From: JAGVUD01 sp052033935 | GTDB taxonomy: Bacteria; Armatimonadota; UBA5829; DSUL01 | Length of the DNA: 64,000 nucleotides | Assembly (NCBI GenBank): GCA_052033935.1 | Contig: JBPOJE010000013.1 | Coordinates: forward strand, 1 to 64,000 | Direction of reading: 5' to 3' | Shown here: one piece after another, positions 7,955-16,925 of the stretch | Position numbering within the stretch: the first letter of the stretch is position 1 | Layout of the letters: each line of letters opens with the position of its first letter | The notes under the pieces: generated by a model | Told to the model about the DNA's origin: nothing | The model's input: the letters and a program-made list of their open reading frames with translations, nothing else | Databases searched by the model: none | Translations under genes and position numbers: made by a program

Positions 7955-9595
7955 CTAGTTGAAGGGGTCCTGATCATCCAGCACCTCGCCACCGAATGTC
8001 CGAAGCACCTCCTGCAGAATGTCGCCGCTCTGCGCCTCCTTGGCCTCTGCATTCCCGGCGCCGTCCGGCTGTCCTGTTGCCGCTTCGGACCCTGCCTCGG
8101 CAGGCGGCTCTTTTTCGCCGGAGACAGAGCGGATGCGCACGGTGATGCCCGCGACCCGCTTGAATGCTTCCTCGACCGCCTTGCGGCTGCTCTCCTGCTC
8201 GGCCCGCTGAACGTGAAAACCGTACTGTGCCGGGTAGGCGACGGTTACGAGGCCATCGCTGTACGCCGCCGGCAGGCCGTCCTTGAGTATAGCACACAGG
8301 GATGTGTTGGCGCGGTTCTGCCGAAGGTCCTGGATGACCTTCGGCCACGCCCGCCTGACCATGTCAAGATCGGGTGGGCCGCTCGCCACCGGAAGATGCT
8401 CCGCCCCGGTCCCGGCGGCGGGGGCTGCGGCCTGCTCTGGAGCAGGCCGCGCGGCGGGCCTGTCAGCAGTCGCCGCACCTGCTCGCGGGCGGGCGGGCGC
8501 CGGCGTAGCCACCTCTGGCGCGCGCTGAGCCGGAGCGGCAGGCTCCGCAAGCTCCGCGACTGCCGTAAGCACCGCCACCTCGATCGCCAGGTCCGACCGG
8601 TCCCAGTTACGAAGGTTCGACTGGGCCTCCACAAGGCTGTAGATCAGCCGGATCAGCCGGTCCGTGCCCAGGCTCGCAAGCTCATCCTGAAGCGGCTTCC
8701 CGGAAACAGCGTCTTGCAGACGCTCCCGCGCATACTCGACCAGCGCCGAAAGAAGCCGCGACGGGTCAGCCCCCGAGTCCCATATCTGCCGCACTTCCTT
8801 TAGAAGGCGTTCGGAATCGCGGGCGAGGATCGCCTGGAAGATGCTGGCCGTCACTTCTTGCGAGACCGCCCCCAGCACGCTGCGGGCGTCGTCGGCAGTA
8901 ATGCTTTCTCCCGAGAACGCTATCACCTGCTCGAGCAAGCTCAGTCCGTCGCGCCAGCTCCCCTGAGCGTGCGCGGCAATAATCTGACCCGCCTCGTCGC
9001 TCAGATTCACCCCCTCCTGCTCGCACACCCAGCGAATCCGGTCGCGGATTTCGGGAAGCGTGCCGCGGCGGAAGTCGAACTGCTGGCACCTGCTTCGGAT
9101 AGTGATGGGTATCTTGGACGGCTCGGTGGTGGCGAGCACGAAGATGGCATGAGGAGGCGGCTCTTCGAGCGTCTTCAGAAAGGCGTCCTTCGCATGATCC
9201 GAAAGCTGGTGCGCCTCGTCGAGTATGACGACCCTGTAGCGCGCCTCCATGGGCTGGAAGCGTACGCCCTCGCAGATGGCCTCCATCTCGGCGACGCCCC
9301 TGTTGCTGGCCGCGTCCACCTCGGCGACATCCACCGCCGATCCCGCGGTGATGGCGAGGCAGGCTGCGCACTTGTTGCAGGGGTCCGGCGTGGGGCCGCC
9401 TTCGCAGTTGACGGCCTTCGCGAGAAGACGGGCGACGGTGGTCTTGCCCGTGCCGCGCGACCCGGTAAAGAGGTAGGCCTGCCCGATGGACCCGCGCTCC
9501 AGCGCATTGCGCAGCGTGCGGGTGACATGCTCCTGGCCGATGACGTCGTCAAATGTCTGGGAACGGTACTTCCGGTACAGTGCGATGTAAGACAT
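7955..9595 (-). CDS. dnaX: DNA polymerase III subunits gamma/tau
   Basis: 546 residues. The clamp-loader ATPase is clear: Walker A GSRGTGKTT at 45-53, zinc-binding Cys at about 64, 73, 76 and 79, DEAH box at 126-129, TLEEPPPHAIFVLATTE, and the SRC motif in TIRSRCQQFDF. An AAA+ collar domain follows. From about residue 370 there is a low-complexity Ala/Pro linker, then a short tau-like tail of about 140 residues (DMVRRAWPKVIQDLRQ, LVTVAYPAQYGFHV). The start ATG is the family MSYIALYRKYR. It lies downstream of the SRP RNA gene. No obvious slippery A-run for programmed gamma production was noticed. Confidence 0.96.
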   Translation of the reverse strand: MSYIALYRKYRSQTFDDVIGQEHVTRTLRNALERGSIGQAYLFTGSRGTGKTTVARLLAKAVNCEGGPTPDPCNKCAACLAITAGSAVDVAEVDAASNRGVAEMEAICEGVRFQPMEARYRVVILDEAHQLSDHAKDAFLKTLEEPPPHAIFVLATTEPSKIPITIRSRCQQFDFRRGTLPEIRDRIRWVCEQEGVNLSDEAGQIIAAHAQGSWRDGLSLLEQVIAFSGESITADDARSVLGAVSQEVTASIFQAILARDSERLLKEVRQIWDSGADPSRLLSALVEYARERLQDAVSGKPLQDELASLGTDRLIRLIYSLVEAQSNLRNWDRSDLAIEVAVLTAVAELAEPAAPAQRAPEVATPAPARPRAGAATADRPAARPAPEQAAAPAAGTGAEHLPVASGPPDLDMVRRAWPKVIQDLRQNRANTSLCAILKDGLPAAYSDGLVTVAYPAQYGFHVQRAEQESSRKAVEEAFKRVAGITVRIRSVSGEKEPPAEAGSEAATGQPDGAGNAEAKEAQSGDILQEVLRTFGGEVLDDQDPFN

Positions 9596-9725
9596 TGGTT
9601 CTCAAAACGCCGCGCGGCGGGTATGTCTTGCGCGCCCGCATTGGTCACGGGCGCGAGCAGTCCGGCGCTGCGGCAGCCTGATTATACAGCAAATCGCGTA
9701 CGGGAGAGGCCTGAAGAGGGGAAAT

Positions 9726-10000
9726 GGGATCGCGCACCCGGCTTCGATAAGCTTTCCCGGCAGCCGTCCACGCGGCAAGGCTCCGGCCAGAACACTCAAG
9801 TGGCACACGCCGGACCTGCTTACCGCTGCTTCCTTCCGGATCTGACGGGGTTCACAGGCCGCACGTTGTACTGGGCCCGGCCTTCAACGTCCGCAGCGTG
9901 GATGCTTGCCAGAATCCCAGACCTCGGCACGGGGATTCAGCCTCGCGTAAAGCGGGTTTCGAGTTCAGGGCACCGCTGGTTCCCCGCCTAGCACGATCCC
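9726..10000 (-). ncRNA. ffs: Signal recognition particle RNA, long form with Alu domain
   Basis: The domain IV core is unmistakable on the minus strand: GTCAGATCCGGAAGGAAGCA at about 9828-9847, followed by GCGGTAAGCAGG. The 5' part reads CGTGCTAGGCGGGGAACC, AGCGGTGCCCTGAACTCG and GAGGCTGAATCCC, matching the Alu domain of Bacillus-type ~270-nt SRP RNA. The ends GGGATCG (5', to 10000) and CGATCCC (3', from 9726) pair, giving about 275 nt. The RNA scaffolds Ffh for co-translational targeting. Its position before dnaX-ybaB-recR matches the order known in Firmicutes. Exact ends are inferred from this pairing. Confidence 0.93.
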
Positions 10001-10006
10001 ACCAAC

Positions 10007-10036
10007 ATTGTCGCGGAAAGGGCAGGGTTTTGGCAA
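10007..10036 (-). promoter_or_regulatory. Promoter of the SRP RNA gene
   Basis: On the minus strand: -35 TTGCCA at 10031-10036, an 18-base spacer, and -10 GACAAT at 10007-10012. The paired 5' end of the SRP RNA (GGGATCG, 10000) falls seven bases downstream of the -10, as expected for a start site. This agreement supports both calls. Confidence 0.5.
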
Positions 10037-10071
10037 CACCGGGCCGGGTTCGCCCCTAACAGCGGCCTGCG

Positions 10072-10089
10072 ACTGGTACTATTACCAGT
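10072..10089. promoter_or_regulatory. Inverted repeat upstream of tandem sigma-54 promoters
   Basis: Perfect seven-base inverted repeat ACTGGTA-CTAT-TACCAGT. Its right end is 32 bases before the first sigma-54 -24 element and 164 before the second. It could be the binding site of a sigma-54 enhancer-binding protein, which usually recognises dyad sites upstream. It is not followed by a T-run, so a terminator is unlikely. Confidence 0.4.
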
Positions 10090-10121
10090 TTTCGGCATGA
10101 ATTTGCTCCGGAATGCAGTTC

Positions 10122-10137
10122 TGGCACGGCTTTTGCA
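10122..10137 (+). promoter_or_regulatory. Sigma-54 (RpoN) promoter 1 of the PEP-CTERM gene
   Basis: TGGCACG-GCTT-TTGCA is an exact match to the -24/-12 consensus TGGCACG-N4-TTGCW, with GG and GC separated by the required ten bases. Transcription would start near 10148, about 330 bases before the PEP-CTERM ATG. Confidence 0.75.
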
Positions 10138-10253
10138 ACTCTCATGGCTGTGGCCGACCGGGTGCGCGAGAATCTGTCGGCCTTGGGCCTGTTGACCAGG
10201 AAATCTGAGGTGAAACGATCTTTTTTCACTAAAGATGACGTCAATGCCCGGTT

Positions 10254-10269
10254 TGGCACGATTCTTGCA
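10254..10269 (+). promoter_or_regulatory. Sigma-54 (RpoN) promoter 2 of the PEP-CTERM gene
   Basis: TGGCACG-ATTC-TTGCA, again an exact -24/-12 match with correct GG/GC spacing, 132 bases after promoter 1 and in the same direction. Transcription would start near 10280, leaving a leader of about 200 bases before the PEP-CTERM gene. Two such exact matches in one 160-base stretch are very unlikely by chance. Confidence 0.78.
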
Positions 10270-10478
10270 CCTCACATGTTGTGAGGCACGAAGACCGTCG
10301 AATGGCCCTCAAGGGGGATTCCGGCTCCGATGGGCAGGGGGCGGCTTCAACAATCTTCTATCGAGTGCAGATCAAGCTTCCACTTCACGAAAGGGGAGAA
10401 CCGCTTCGCGAGAGTTGAACTTTGGCGGCCTGGAAGGCAGCACGGGTTCACTTAAAGCGAAAGGAGGAAAAAAGGACA

Positions 10479-11255
10479 ATGAGAAAAGTACTTTTCGTAG
10501 TTAGCGCCGTTTGCCTTCTGGCTTCGGCAGTCGCGATGACCGCGTCGGCGTCCGAGGACTCATGGATTATCTACTTTGAGCCGGGACGCGGCGACAGTGA
10601 GACGGGCGTTCTGGGCAATGGCGGAATTGCGCAGGCTGAGTGCAGCACGGTTGCTGGCGTCCTTGACGACCCGACTGTCAAAGATGTGAGGGACGGTCTT
10701 CCGAGCCCGAGCGTGATGGCCAACGCTGCCTTTGCTCAGTGGTGGCGCCCGTTTTCTGGTGATAACACTACTTACGGCATGTGGATTCGTGACTCCCGCC
10801 AGCCGCTCAACAGCGTGCCGAATCTGGTGAAGACATGGGAGAATCTGGTTGTCTGGGCTGCCAATGGCACGATGGACAATTATACGTCCGAGACGATAAC
10901 GCTCTACATCAACGCCAAGGGCGTTCCGAACAGCATTGGCGGCCAGTCGGTTGCCTACAAGCTGATTATGACCTATGCCCCTGAGGGCTACACGGGCCAG
11001 AGAGAGTGGGTCCTCCCGGACTCCCCGGGTGCTGACAACACAAAGAAGACGAGGTGGTTCAGCATCGAACTGCCGAGTGCCGGTGCCATCATGGCCAACG
11101 GTACTACCCCGATCAGTGGTACTGGCAACATCGCTGCCACACAGAACGGTGGTTACCGCTTCTCGCTGGTGACCCCGGAGCCGGGCAGCATGATGGTGCT
11201 GGCCAGCGGTCTGGTCGGACTCGTTGGATTGGTGAGCCGCCGCCGCAGCGCGTAA
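10479..11255 (+). CDS. PEP-CTERM sorting domain protein
   Basis: 258 residues. Signal peptide: MRKVLFVVSAVCLLASAVAM, cleavage near ASA-S. The C-terminus is a textbook PEP-CTERM anchor: TPEPGS, a hydrophobic helix (MMVLASGLVGLVGLV) and SRRRSA. Exosortase would cleave it and hand it to the cell surface or matrix. The body is polar, rich in Gly, Asn and Trp, with no recognised enzyme motif. AAGGAGG lies 12 bases before the ATG. Two sigma-54 promoters lie upstream and a strong terminator follows, so it is a single-gene unit. Exosortase is not in this window. The role is unknown; extracellular matrix or polymer-associated function is inferred from the class. Confidence 0.9.
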   Translation: MRKVLFVVSAVCLLASAVAMTASASEDSWIIYFEPGRGDSETGVLGNGGIAQAECSTVAGVLDDPTVKDVRDGLPSPSVMANAAFAQWWRPFSGDNTTYGMWIRDSRQPLNSVPNLVKTWENLVVWAANGTMDNYTSETITLYINAKGVPNSIGGQSVAYKLIMTYAPEGYTGQREWVLPDSPGADNTKKTRWFSIELPSAGAIMANGTTPISGTGNIAATQNGGYRFSLVTPEPGSMMVLASGLVGLVGLVSRRRSA

Positions 11256-11298
11256 CGGTGCAGCCAGACCCTTCGGTCTGAACTGAATCGAATGTTCA

Positions 11299-11329
11299 AG
11301 CCGCCCCGAGCAATCGGGGCGGCTTTTTC
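11299..11329 (+). terminator. Rho-independent terminator after the PEP-CTERM gene
   Basis: An eleven-base perfect stem AGCCGCCCCGA / TCGGGGCGGCT around the loop GCAA, followed by TTTTT. It lies 44 bases after the stop codon. Confidence 0.9.
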
Positions 11330-11447
11330 GTGCCTGTCCGGAGACCCAATCGCTGAACCCGCGCAGGCGTTGGGACTGCAAATGTCGAACTCCTCCCACG
11401 GGACGGTTTTTCCCCCGCCCCCCGATCACTTTGCATAAGGAGGCAGT

Positions 11448-13013
11448 ATGCGGCTTACAGCCTGGGGCGGAGTTGATGAGATCGGCGGAAACAAGTTCCT
11501 GATCGAGTCCGGCGGCGCACACGTCTTCCTCGATTTCGGTATGAGCTACGACCAGGAGGGGCGCTTCTTTGAGCCTCCCTTCCTGTCGGCGGCCAATCGC
11601 GAAGACCTTCTCAAGACCGGGGCGCTTCCACCCCTGCAGGGCTGTTATCGCGGCGCAGGTCTGCATACCGAATACGACCCCGTTCAGGGCCCGACGGGTG
11701 TGGCGGGGGATGAGGAGCCGAGAGCCCTGGACGCGATGGTCCTTTCGCATGCGCATATGGACCACTACGGATACGCCGGACTTCTGCGGCCGGACATACC
11801 CATTCTCGCGACGCCGCTCACCTGCCGGCTCATCAGCATGCGCGAAGACATCAGCGAGGGCTTCACGACCGCCGGAGTCTCGGCCAGCCTCGCGATGTGC
11901 GAGCCGGGAGAGCTGCTGGAGGTGGGCGACCTGTGCCTGACCCCGTTCCTGGTTGACCACTCGGTGCCCGGCGCCGCTGCGTGGATCATCGAAGACGGAC
12001 GGGTGCGCGTGGGCTACACGGGCGACTTGAGGATGCACGGACCTGCGGAAGCACGCGCGCAGACGGCCGGTTTTCTGGAGGCCCTCGCGCGGAACCCGGT
12101 GGACTATCTCCTCTGCGAGGGCACTCGCCTGCGGCCACCGGCGAGCGAAGACGAGAAGGAGGTCGAGTATCACGGACTCAGTGGCGAGGACGACGTGGCG
12201 GGGAAGGTGCGCGAGATTATCGAGCGCGAGCCCGGGCTTGTGCTGTACGATGGCTCGCCGGCGGACATGGGCCGCATGAGAATCGTCTGTCGCGCCGCTA
12301 TCGAGGCGGGCCGCAAGGTCGCCGTGGATGCGAAGCTGGCGTATCTCCTCCTCTATGTCAACAGAGATCAGCCGCTGATGGACGGGTGCGACGACATTGC
12401 CCGGCAGGCGTATATACTGCTGGGACGCCGCAAGGTCAACTCCAACACCACAACCGCAAGAACCACCGGACGCGACGGGGTTTTCCTCGAAACATACGAT
12501 GAAGGCCGCCAGGGACACGAGAGGACGCTCTTGGCGGCGCAGCGCATCCGGCGCGGGAATCTGAAGGGCAACACGGCCGATGAACTTGCCTCCGCCATTC
12601 AGATCCCAGACGATCGGTTCATCTGGGGACCCAAGCGCGAGGAGGTTCTTGCGAATCCGGGCGAATGGTTCATGTACACGTCGAATGGGCCGCTCACCTG
12701 CCTGCATTTCGTGACAACTCCGGGCTGTATGCGCGGGACGTATGTGTACGGCAAGGCCGAGCCGTTCAACGAGGAGATGGAGTTCTCGTTTGAGCGCCTG
12801 AGGCACTGGATAGAGCTTGCTGGTCTGAAGCTCGAATACGCCCACACGAGCGGGCATATGCGGGCGGAACACCTGAAGGAATTCCTGCGGGATGCGGGCG
12901 CGCACAGGGTGATACCCATCCACACGGAAGCCCCGGAACTCTTTTCGGAGCTTCACCCGGACGTGTGGCGGATTGCGGCTGGCAAAGAGGTTACCCTCTC
13001 CGCGGCAGGATGA
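11448..13013 (+). CDS. Metallo-beta-lactamase-fold hydrolase, RNase J-like
   Basis: 521 residues. The zinc motif HAHMDH is at residues 101-106, with VDHSVPGA and YTGDLRMHG further on. The C-terminal HTSGHMRAEHLKEFL and VIPIHTE resemble the final His motifs of RNase J and related beta-CASP nucleases. The N-terminus lacks the long insertions of typical RNase J, and the central region (KVAVDAKLAYLL) is divergent. RNA substrate is therefore inferred, not shown. AAGGAGG lies seven bases before the ATG. Its stop overlaps the start of the GH94 gene (ATGA). Confidence 0.8.
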   Translation: MRLTAWGGVDEIGGNKFLIESGGAHVFLDFGMSYDQEGRFFEPPFLSAANREDLLKTGALPPLQGCYRGAGLHTEYDPVQGPTGVAGDEEPRALDAMVLSHAHMDHYGYAGLLRPDIPILATPLTCRLISMREDISEGFTTAGVSASLAMCEPGELLEVGDLCLTPFLVDHSVPGAAAWIIEDGRVRVGYTGDLRMHGPAEARAQTAGFLEALARNPVDYLLCEGTRLRPPASEDEKEVEYHGLSGEDDVAGKVREIIEREPGLVLYDGSPADMGRMRIVCRAAIEAGRKVAVDAKLAYLLLYVNRDQPLMDGCDDIARQAYILLGRRKVNSNTTTARTTGRDGVFLETYDEGRQGHERTLLAAQRIRRGNLKGNTADELASAIQIPDDRFIWGPKREEVLANPGEWFMYTSNGPLTCLHFVTTPGCMRGTYVYGKAEPFNEEMEFSFERLRHWIELAGLKLEYAHTSGHMRAEHLKEFLRDAGAHRVIPIHTEAPELFSELHPDVWRIAAGKEVTLSAAG

Positions 13014-15424
13014 AAGAAGAAGAGAAACAGCAGAATATGAAACTTGAGGATTATGGCCGTTTCGAAGAGGGCGGCCGCGTTTTTCGCATCACAAGGCCGG
13101 ACACCCCCGCGCCGTGGATCAACTACATTGGCAATGGCCGCCTGATGGGGCTGGTATCGAACGCCGGCGGCGGCTACTCCTACTGGGTGTGTCCGCGCGA
13201 TTCCCGGATCACCCGCCACCGCTACAACAGTCTGCCCTGGGACCGCCCGGGACGGTATCTGTACATCCGGAACGAGCGCGGCGAGTACTGGTCGCCCACT
13301 TGGCAGCCGATTCCGATGGATCTCGATGACTACTCCTGCCGCCACGCGCTGGGCTGGACCGAGATCGCATCGTCTCATGACGGCATGCGGGCATCGCTCC
13401 TGCACTTCATCCCGCGCGCAGACGACGTCGAAGTGTGGCGGGTACGGATCGAGAATCTGGGGAACGCCTCGCGCGATCTCAGCCTCACGGCGTATGTCGA
13501 GTTCGTGCTCGGGCATGCCCTGGTTGACCTGATCAACCAGCCGAATGACCAGCATTTCAATCGCACTCACTGGGACGCCGAACGCCAGATTCTCTTTGCG
13601 ACTAAGGACTACTGGGTGCGGCACCGCGCGGCGTCGGTCGCGCAGCCGAATCAGGGATGGGACAAGGAGGTCTTCTTCGCGTCCAGCCTTCCCGTGCATT
13701 CGTTCGACTCGCACAAGGAGACGTTCATCGGGCGGTGGCGCTCGGAGGGCAACCCCCACGGGGTGGAGTCCGGGAAGCTGGCTGACACGCTCATTACAGC
13801 CGGAGATGCCTGCGGTGCCTTGCAGATGCCGCTTCATCTCGGCGCGGGCGAGACCGCCGATTTCGCCATACTGCTGGGCGTCACCGGGCGGGACGAACGC
13901 GAGCAGGCGGCGGCGCTCGTCGAGAAGTGCCGCTCGGCCGCCAACCTCGATGCCGCGCTGGCGGACATCGAGCAGTGGTGGGACTGGTATCTCTCGGCGC
14001 TCGAGGTGCAGACGTCCGACGAGCCCACGAACATAATGCTCAACTACTGGTCAAAGAAGCAGACCTGGACTACGTACACCGCGGCGCGCAGCGCAGGATA
14101 CTATCATGGCGGGCTGTTGTTCGGAAGCGGGGTGCGGGACAGCGCGCAGGACCTTCTGGGGCCGCTCATCGCCGACGCGTCCATGGCCGAGACGAAGATC
14201 CTCGGCATACTCACGCACCAGTTCGCAGACGGCAGTACGCTTCACAACTGGTTCCCGCTCACCGGCGAAGGCGAGAAGACCGGCCACTCGGACACTCCGC
14301 TGTGGATACCGCTCGCCATCACGAGCTTCATCAAGGAGACCGGTGACCTCGGCTATCTCTCCAGACGCGTCGCATGGCAGGACGGCGGCGAGGACACCGT
14401 GCTCGAGCACCTCAAGCGCTCGCTCGACTACACGCTCAGCCAGCTATCTCCGCGCAGCCTCCCGCTGTTCGGCCCGGGCGACTGGAACGACACGCTCGAT
14501 TACGTCGGGCGCAAGGGGATCGGCGAGAGCACGTGGGTGGCGCAGTTCCTCTGCTACGCGCTGAGCGAAACCGCTGATCTGCTCTCCCGCGCAGGATACG
14601 CCGGGGAGGCAGCGGGATATCGCGCCTGGTTCAACCGGGTGGCCGAGGCTATCAACACGCTCTGCTGGGATGGAGCGTGGTATCTGCGGGGCTACAGGGA
14701 CGACGGGGACGTCATTGGGTCCGCCCGGAACACTGAGGGGCGGATATTCCTGAACGCGCAGAGCTGGGCGGTTATCAGCGGCGTCGCGGATGGCGAACGC
14801 GCCGCGCTGTGCATGCAGAGCGCCTACGATATGCTCGAGACGGGGCGCGGGCCGCAGATTCTCGCGCCCGCCTACCGGACGATTGACCCGGGAGTGGGCC
14901 TGGCGACACGGTGTGTTCCGGGAAAGAAAGAGAATGGCGCGATCTTCAATCATCCGGTGAGCTGGGCGATCATGGCGGAAGCCATGCTCGGCAACGGCGG
15001 GCGCGCGTTCGAGTACTACTCCCGCACGAACCCGATCAACCAGGCGAGCGACCCCGACATCTACCAGATGGAGCCGTACGTTTACAGTGAATACGTCACA
15101 AGCCCCGAGCATCCAACGTACGGGCAGGCGTCTCATTCGTGGTTGACGGGCTCGGGGGTCTGGATGTACCGCGCGATGCTGGACTGGATTCTGGGGGTGC
15201 GGCCGGACTATGACGGGCTGGTCGTTGCCCCGTCTCTGCCGCCGGAATGGAAGCAGGCGCGGGTGCGCAGAAGGTTCCGGGGCGGTGTCTATGACATCAC
15301 CATCCGCGACAACGGTGCGGCGGAGGGAACGGGGCGACTCACCGTGGAAGGGCAGCCGCACCAGGGACCCCTACCGGCAGTTCGTCCGGGCGAGACTGTC
15401 CGGGTGGAGTGCAGCATCGGCTGA
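13010..15424 (+). CDS. GH94-family glycoside phosphorylase (cellobiose/chitobiose phosphorylase-like)
   Basis: 804 residues from the ATG that overlaps the MBL gene; a second in-frame ATG at 13037 is possible. The catalytic aspartate motif GDWNDT (usual GDWNDG) lies in the second half, preceded by HNWFPLTGEGEKTGHSDTPL and followed by KENGAIFNHPVSW, both typical of GH94 (alpha/alpha)6 barrels. The N-terminal beta-sandwich begins with NYIGNGRLMGLVSNAGGGYS. These enzymes split beta-glycosidic disaccharides with phosphate in the cytosol. Length is close to N,N'-diacetylchitobiose phosphorylase, but the exact sugar is uncertain. No signal peptide is visible. A sulfatase gene follows 23 bases later. 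Confidence 0.88.
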   Translation: MKEEEKQQNMKLEDYGRFEEGGRVFRITRPDTPAPWINYIGNGRLMGLVSNAGGGYSYWVCPRDSRITRHRYNSLPWDRPGRYLYIRNERGEYWSPTWQPIPMDLDDYSCRHALGWTEIASSHDGMRASLLHFIPRADDVEVWRVRIENLGNASRDLSLTAYVEFVLGHALVDLINQPNDQHFNRTHWDAERQILFATKDYWVRHRAASVAQPNQGWDKEVFFASSLPVHSFDSHKETFIGRWRSEGNPHGVESGKLADTLITAGDACGALQMPLHLGAGETADFAILLGVTGRDEREQAAALVEKCRSAANLDAALADIEQWWDWYLSALEVQTSDEPTNIMLNYWSKKQTWTTYTAARSAGYYHGGLLFGSGVRDSAQDLLGPLIADASMAETKILGILTHQFADGSTLHNWFPLTGEGEKTGHSDTPLWIPLAITSFIKETGDLGYLSRRVAWQDGGEDTVLEHLKRSLDYTLSQLSPRSLPLFGPGDWNDTLDYVGRKGIGESTWVAQFLCYALSETADLLSRAGYAGEAAGYRAWFNRVAEAINTLCWDGAWYLRGYRDDGDVIGSARNTEGRIFLNAQSWAVISGVADGERAALCMQSAYDMLETGRGPQILAPAYRTIDPGVGLATRCVPGKKENGAIFNHPVSWAIMAEAMLGNGGRAFEYYSRTNPINQASDPDIYQMEPYVYSEYVTSPEHPTYGQASHSWLTGSGVWMYRAMLDWILGVRPDYDGLVVAPSLPPEWKQARVRRRFRGGVYDITIRDNGAAEGTGRLTVEGQPHQGPLPAVRPGETVRVECSIG

Positions 15425-15447
15425 AACGGGCAGGGGGGAGACAAACA

Positions 15448-16925
15448 ATGCCTTTGACTCGCCGCGGTTTCTTGACGGGCGTGGCCGGGGCCGCCGCGCT
15501 CGCGGCTGCACCCGGCCTCGGCTACGCGAAGACGGTCAGACCGAACTTCGTCTTCATCCTCATTGACGATCTGCGATGGAACGCGCTGGGGTGCACCGGG
15601 CATCCGTTCGCGAAGACCCCGAACATAGACCGCATCGGGCGCGAAGGCGCGATCTTCCAGAACGCGTTCTGCACGACGCCGCTCTGCTCCCCCAGCCGCG
15701 GGAGCTTCCTGACTGGGCAGTTCGTGCATACGCACGGAGTCAAGACGAACAAGGCGTCCCCCGCGCTCGATGCCCTCAGCCACAGCTTGAAGACGTTTCC
15801 GCAGGAGCTTCAGAAGGCCGGCTACGAGACTGCCTACGTGGGGAAGTGGCACATGGGTGACGACGACAACCCGAGGCCCGGATTCGATCACTGGGTGAGC
15901 TTCCGGGGGCAGGGCGTTTACGTGAATCCCACGCTGAACGTCAACGGTAAACGCGAAGCGCAGCAGGGTTACATGACCGACATTCTCTCAGCGCGCGCTG
16001 TAAAGGGCCGCACACCCGGCCGTTTGCGCTGTATCTTGCGCACAAAGCGGTCCACGGCCCCTTTGGAGCCGACGGAGCGGCATAGCGGTCTCTATGCCCG
16101 GGACCTAGTCAAATGGCGCCCGAACGCTGGCGATTCGCTTGCGGGCAAGCCTGTCCTGCAGCAGCGTGGGCCGAAGCCTAAGTCCGGCAAGAGGCGCACC
16201 GGCACACCCGATGAGACGATAAAGAATCAACTCCGGTGCATGAACTCTGTGGACGAAGGGGTGGGCGAGATTTTAAGGGCGCTGGAAGAGCGGAAGCTGC
16301 TGGGCAATACGCTGGTGATCTTCACCAGCGACAACGGCTTCTTCTGGGGAGACCACGGACTCGGCGATAAGCGCTACGCGTACGAGGAGTCCATCCGCAT
16401 CCCGCTTCTGATGCGCTGCCCGGCGTTGATACGGTCCGGGCTGACGCCGCGGCAGATGGCCCTGAACATAGACGTCACCCCGACGATACTCTCGGCCGCG
16501 GGGGTGACCGTCCCGGCGCGCGTGCAGGGGCAATCGCTGCTGCCGATTCTCGCCGGAAAGATGCAGGGCTGGCGAACGGACTTTCTGTGCGAGTACTTCC
16601 GGGAGGAGAACTACCCCTACCATCCGACCTGGTTCGCCGTGCGGAGCGAATCCGCGAAGTACATCCACTATCCCGATGTCGAGAACGCAGACGAGTTCTA
16701 CGACCTGCGCGCCGTCCTTACGAGCTGAACAACCTCTGCGGCAAGCCAGCGCATGCAGAACGGGTGCGCGGCTACCGGTGGCGGATGGAGCAGCTCTTGC
16801 TTGCGACCGGCAGAGATGGGCTGCCCGGCGGCCTGCAAAAGAAGGAGAGCGCCGGACCGCGGGAGAACATACCGGCAACCAGGGGTGTTGTGCATCAGAA
16901 AGCACGGAGGATGGCACAATGGTGA
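15448..16925 (+). pseudogene. Sulfatase gene with three apparent single-base frameshifts
   Basis: Begins with a twin-arginine signal (LTRRGFLTG ... APGLGYA). The sulfatase core is present: metal ligands IDD at 39-41, and the formylglycine motif C-S-P-S-R with Cys80, then GKWHMGD and FTSDNGFFWGDHGLGDKR. Between about 16003 and 16065 the reading frame changes: another frame encodes the expected RPFALYLAHKAVHGPF, then the first frame resumes with EPTERHSGLY. A third shift near 16713 turns LRA-DPYELNNLCGKPAH into a premature stop at 16728; the true tail would end at 16925. Predicted periplasmic hydrolysis of sulfate esters on polysaccharides. Either decayed or affected by assembly errors. Confidence 0.85.

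Noticed and set aside
10144..10284. 45-codon frame starting ATG 10144 between the two sigma-54 promoters
   Set aside because: The ATG precedes the predicted start site of promoter 1 (about 10148) and no ribosome-binding site is seen; no family.
10560..12956. Minus-strand open frame of 798 codons
   Set aside because: It lies opposite the PEP-CTERM and MBL genes, both well supported by motifs and ribosome-binding sites.
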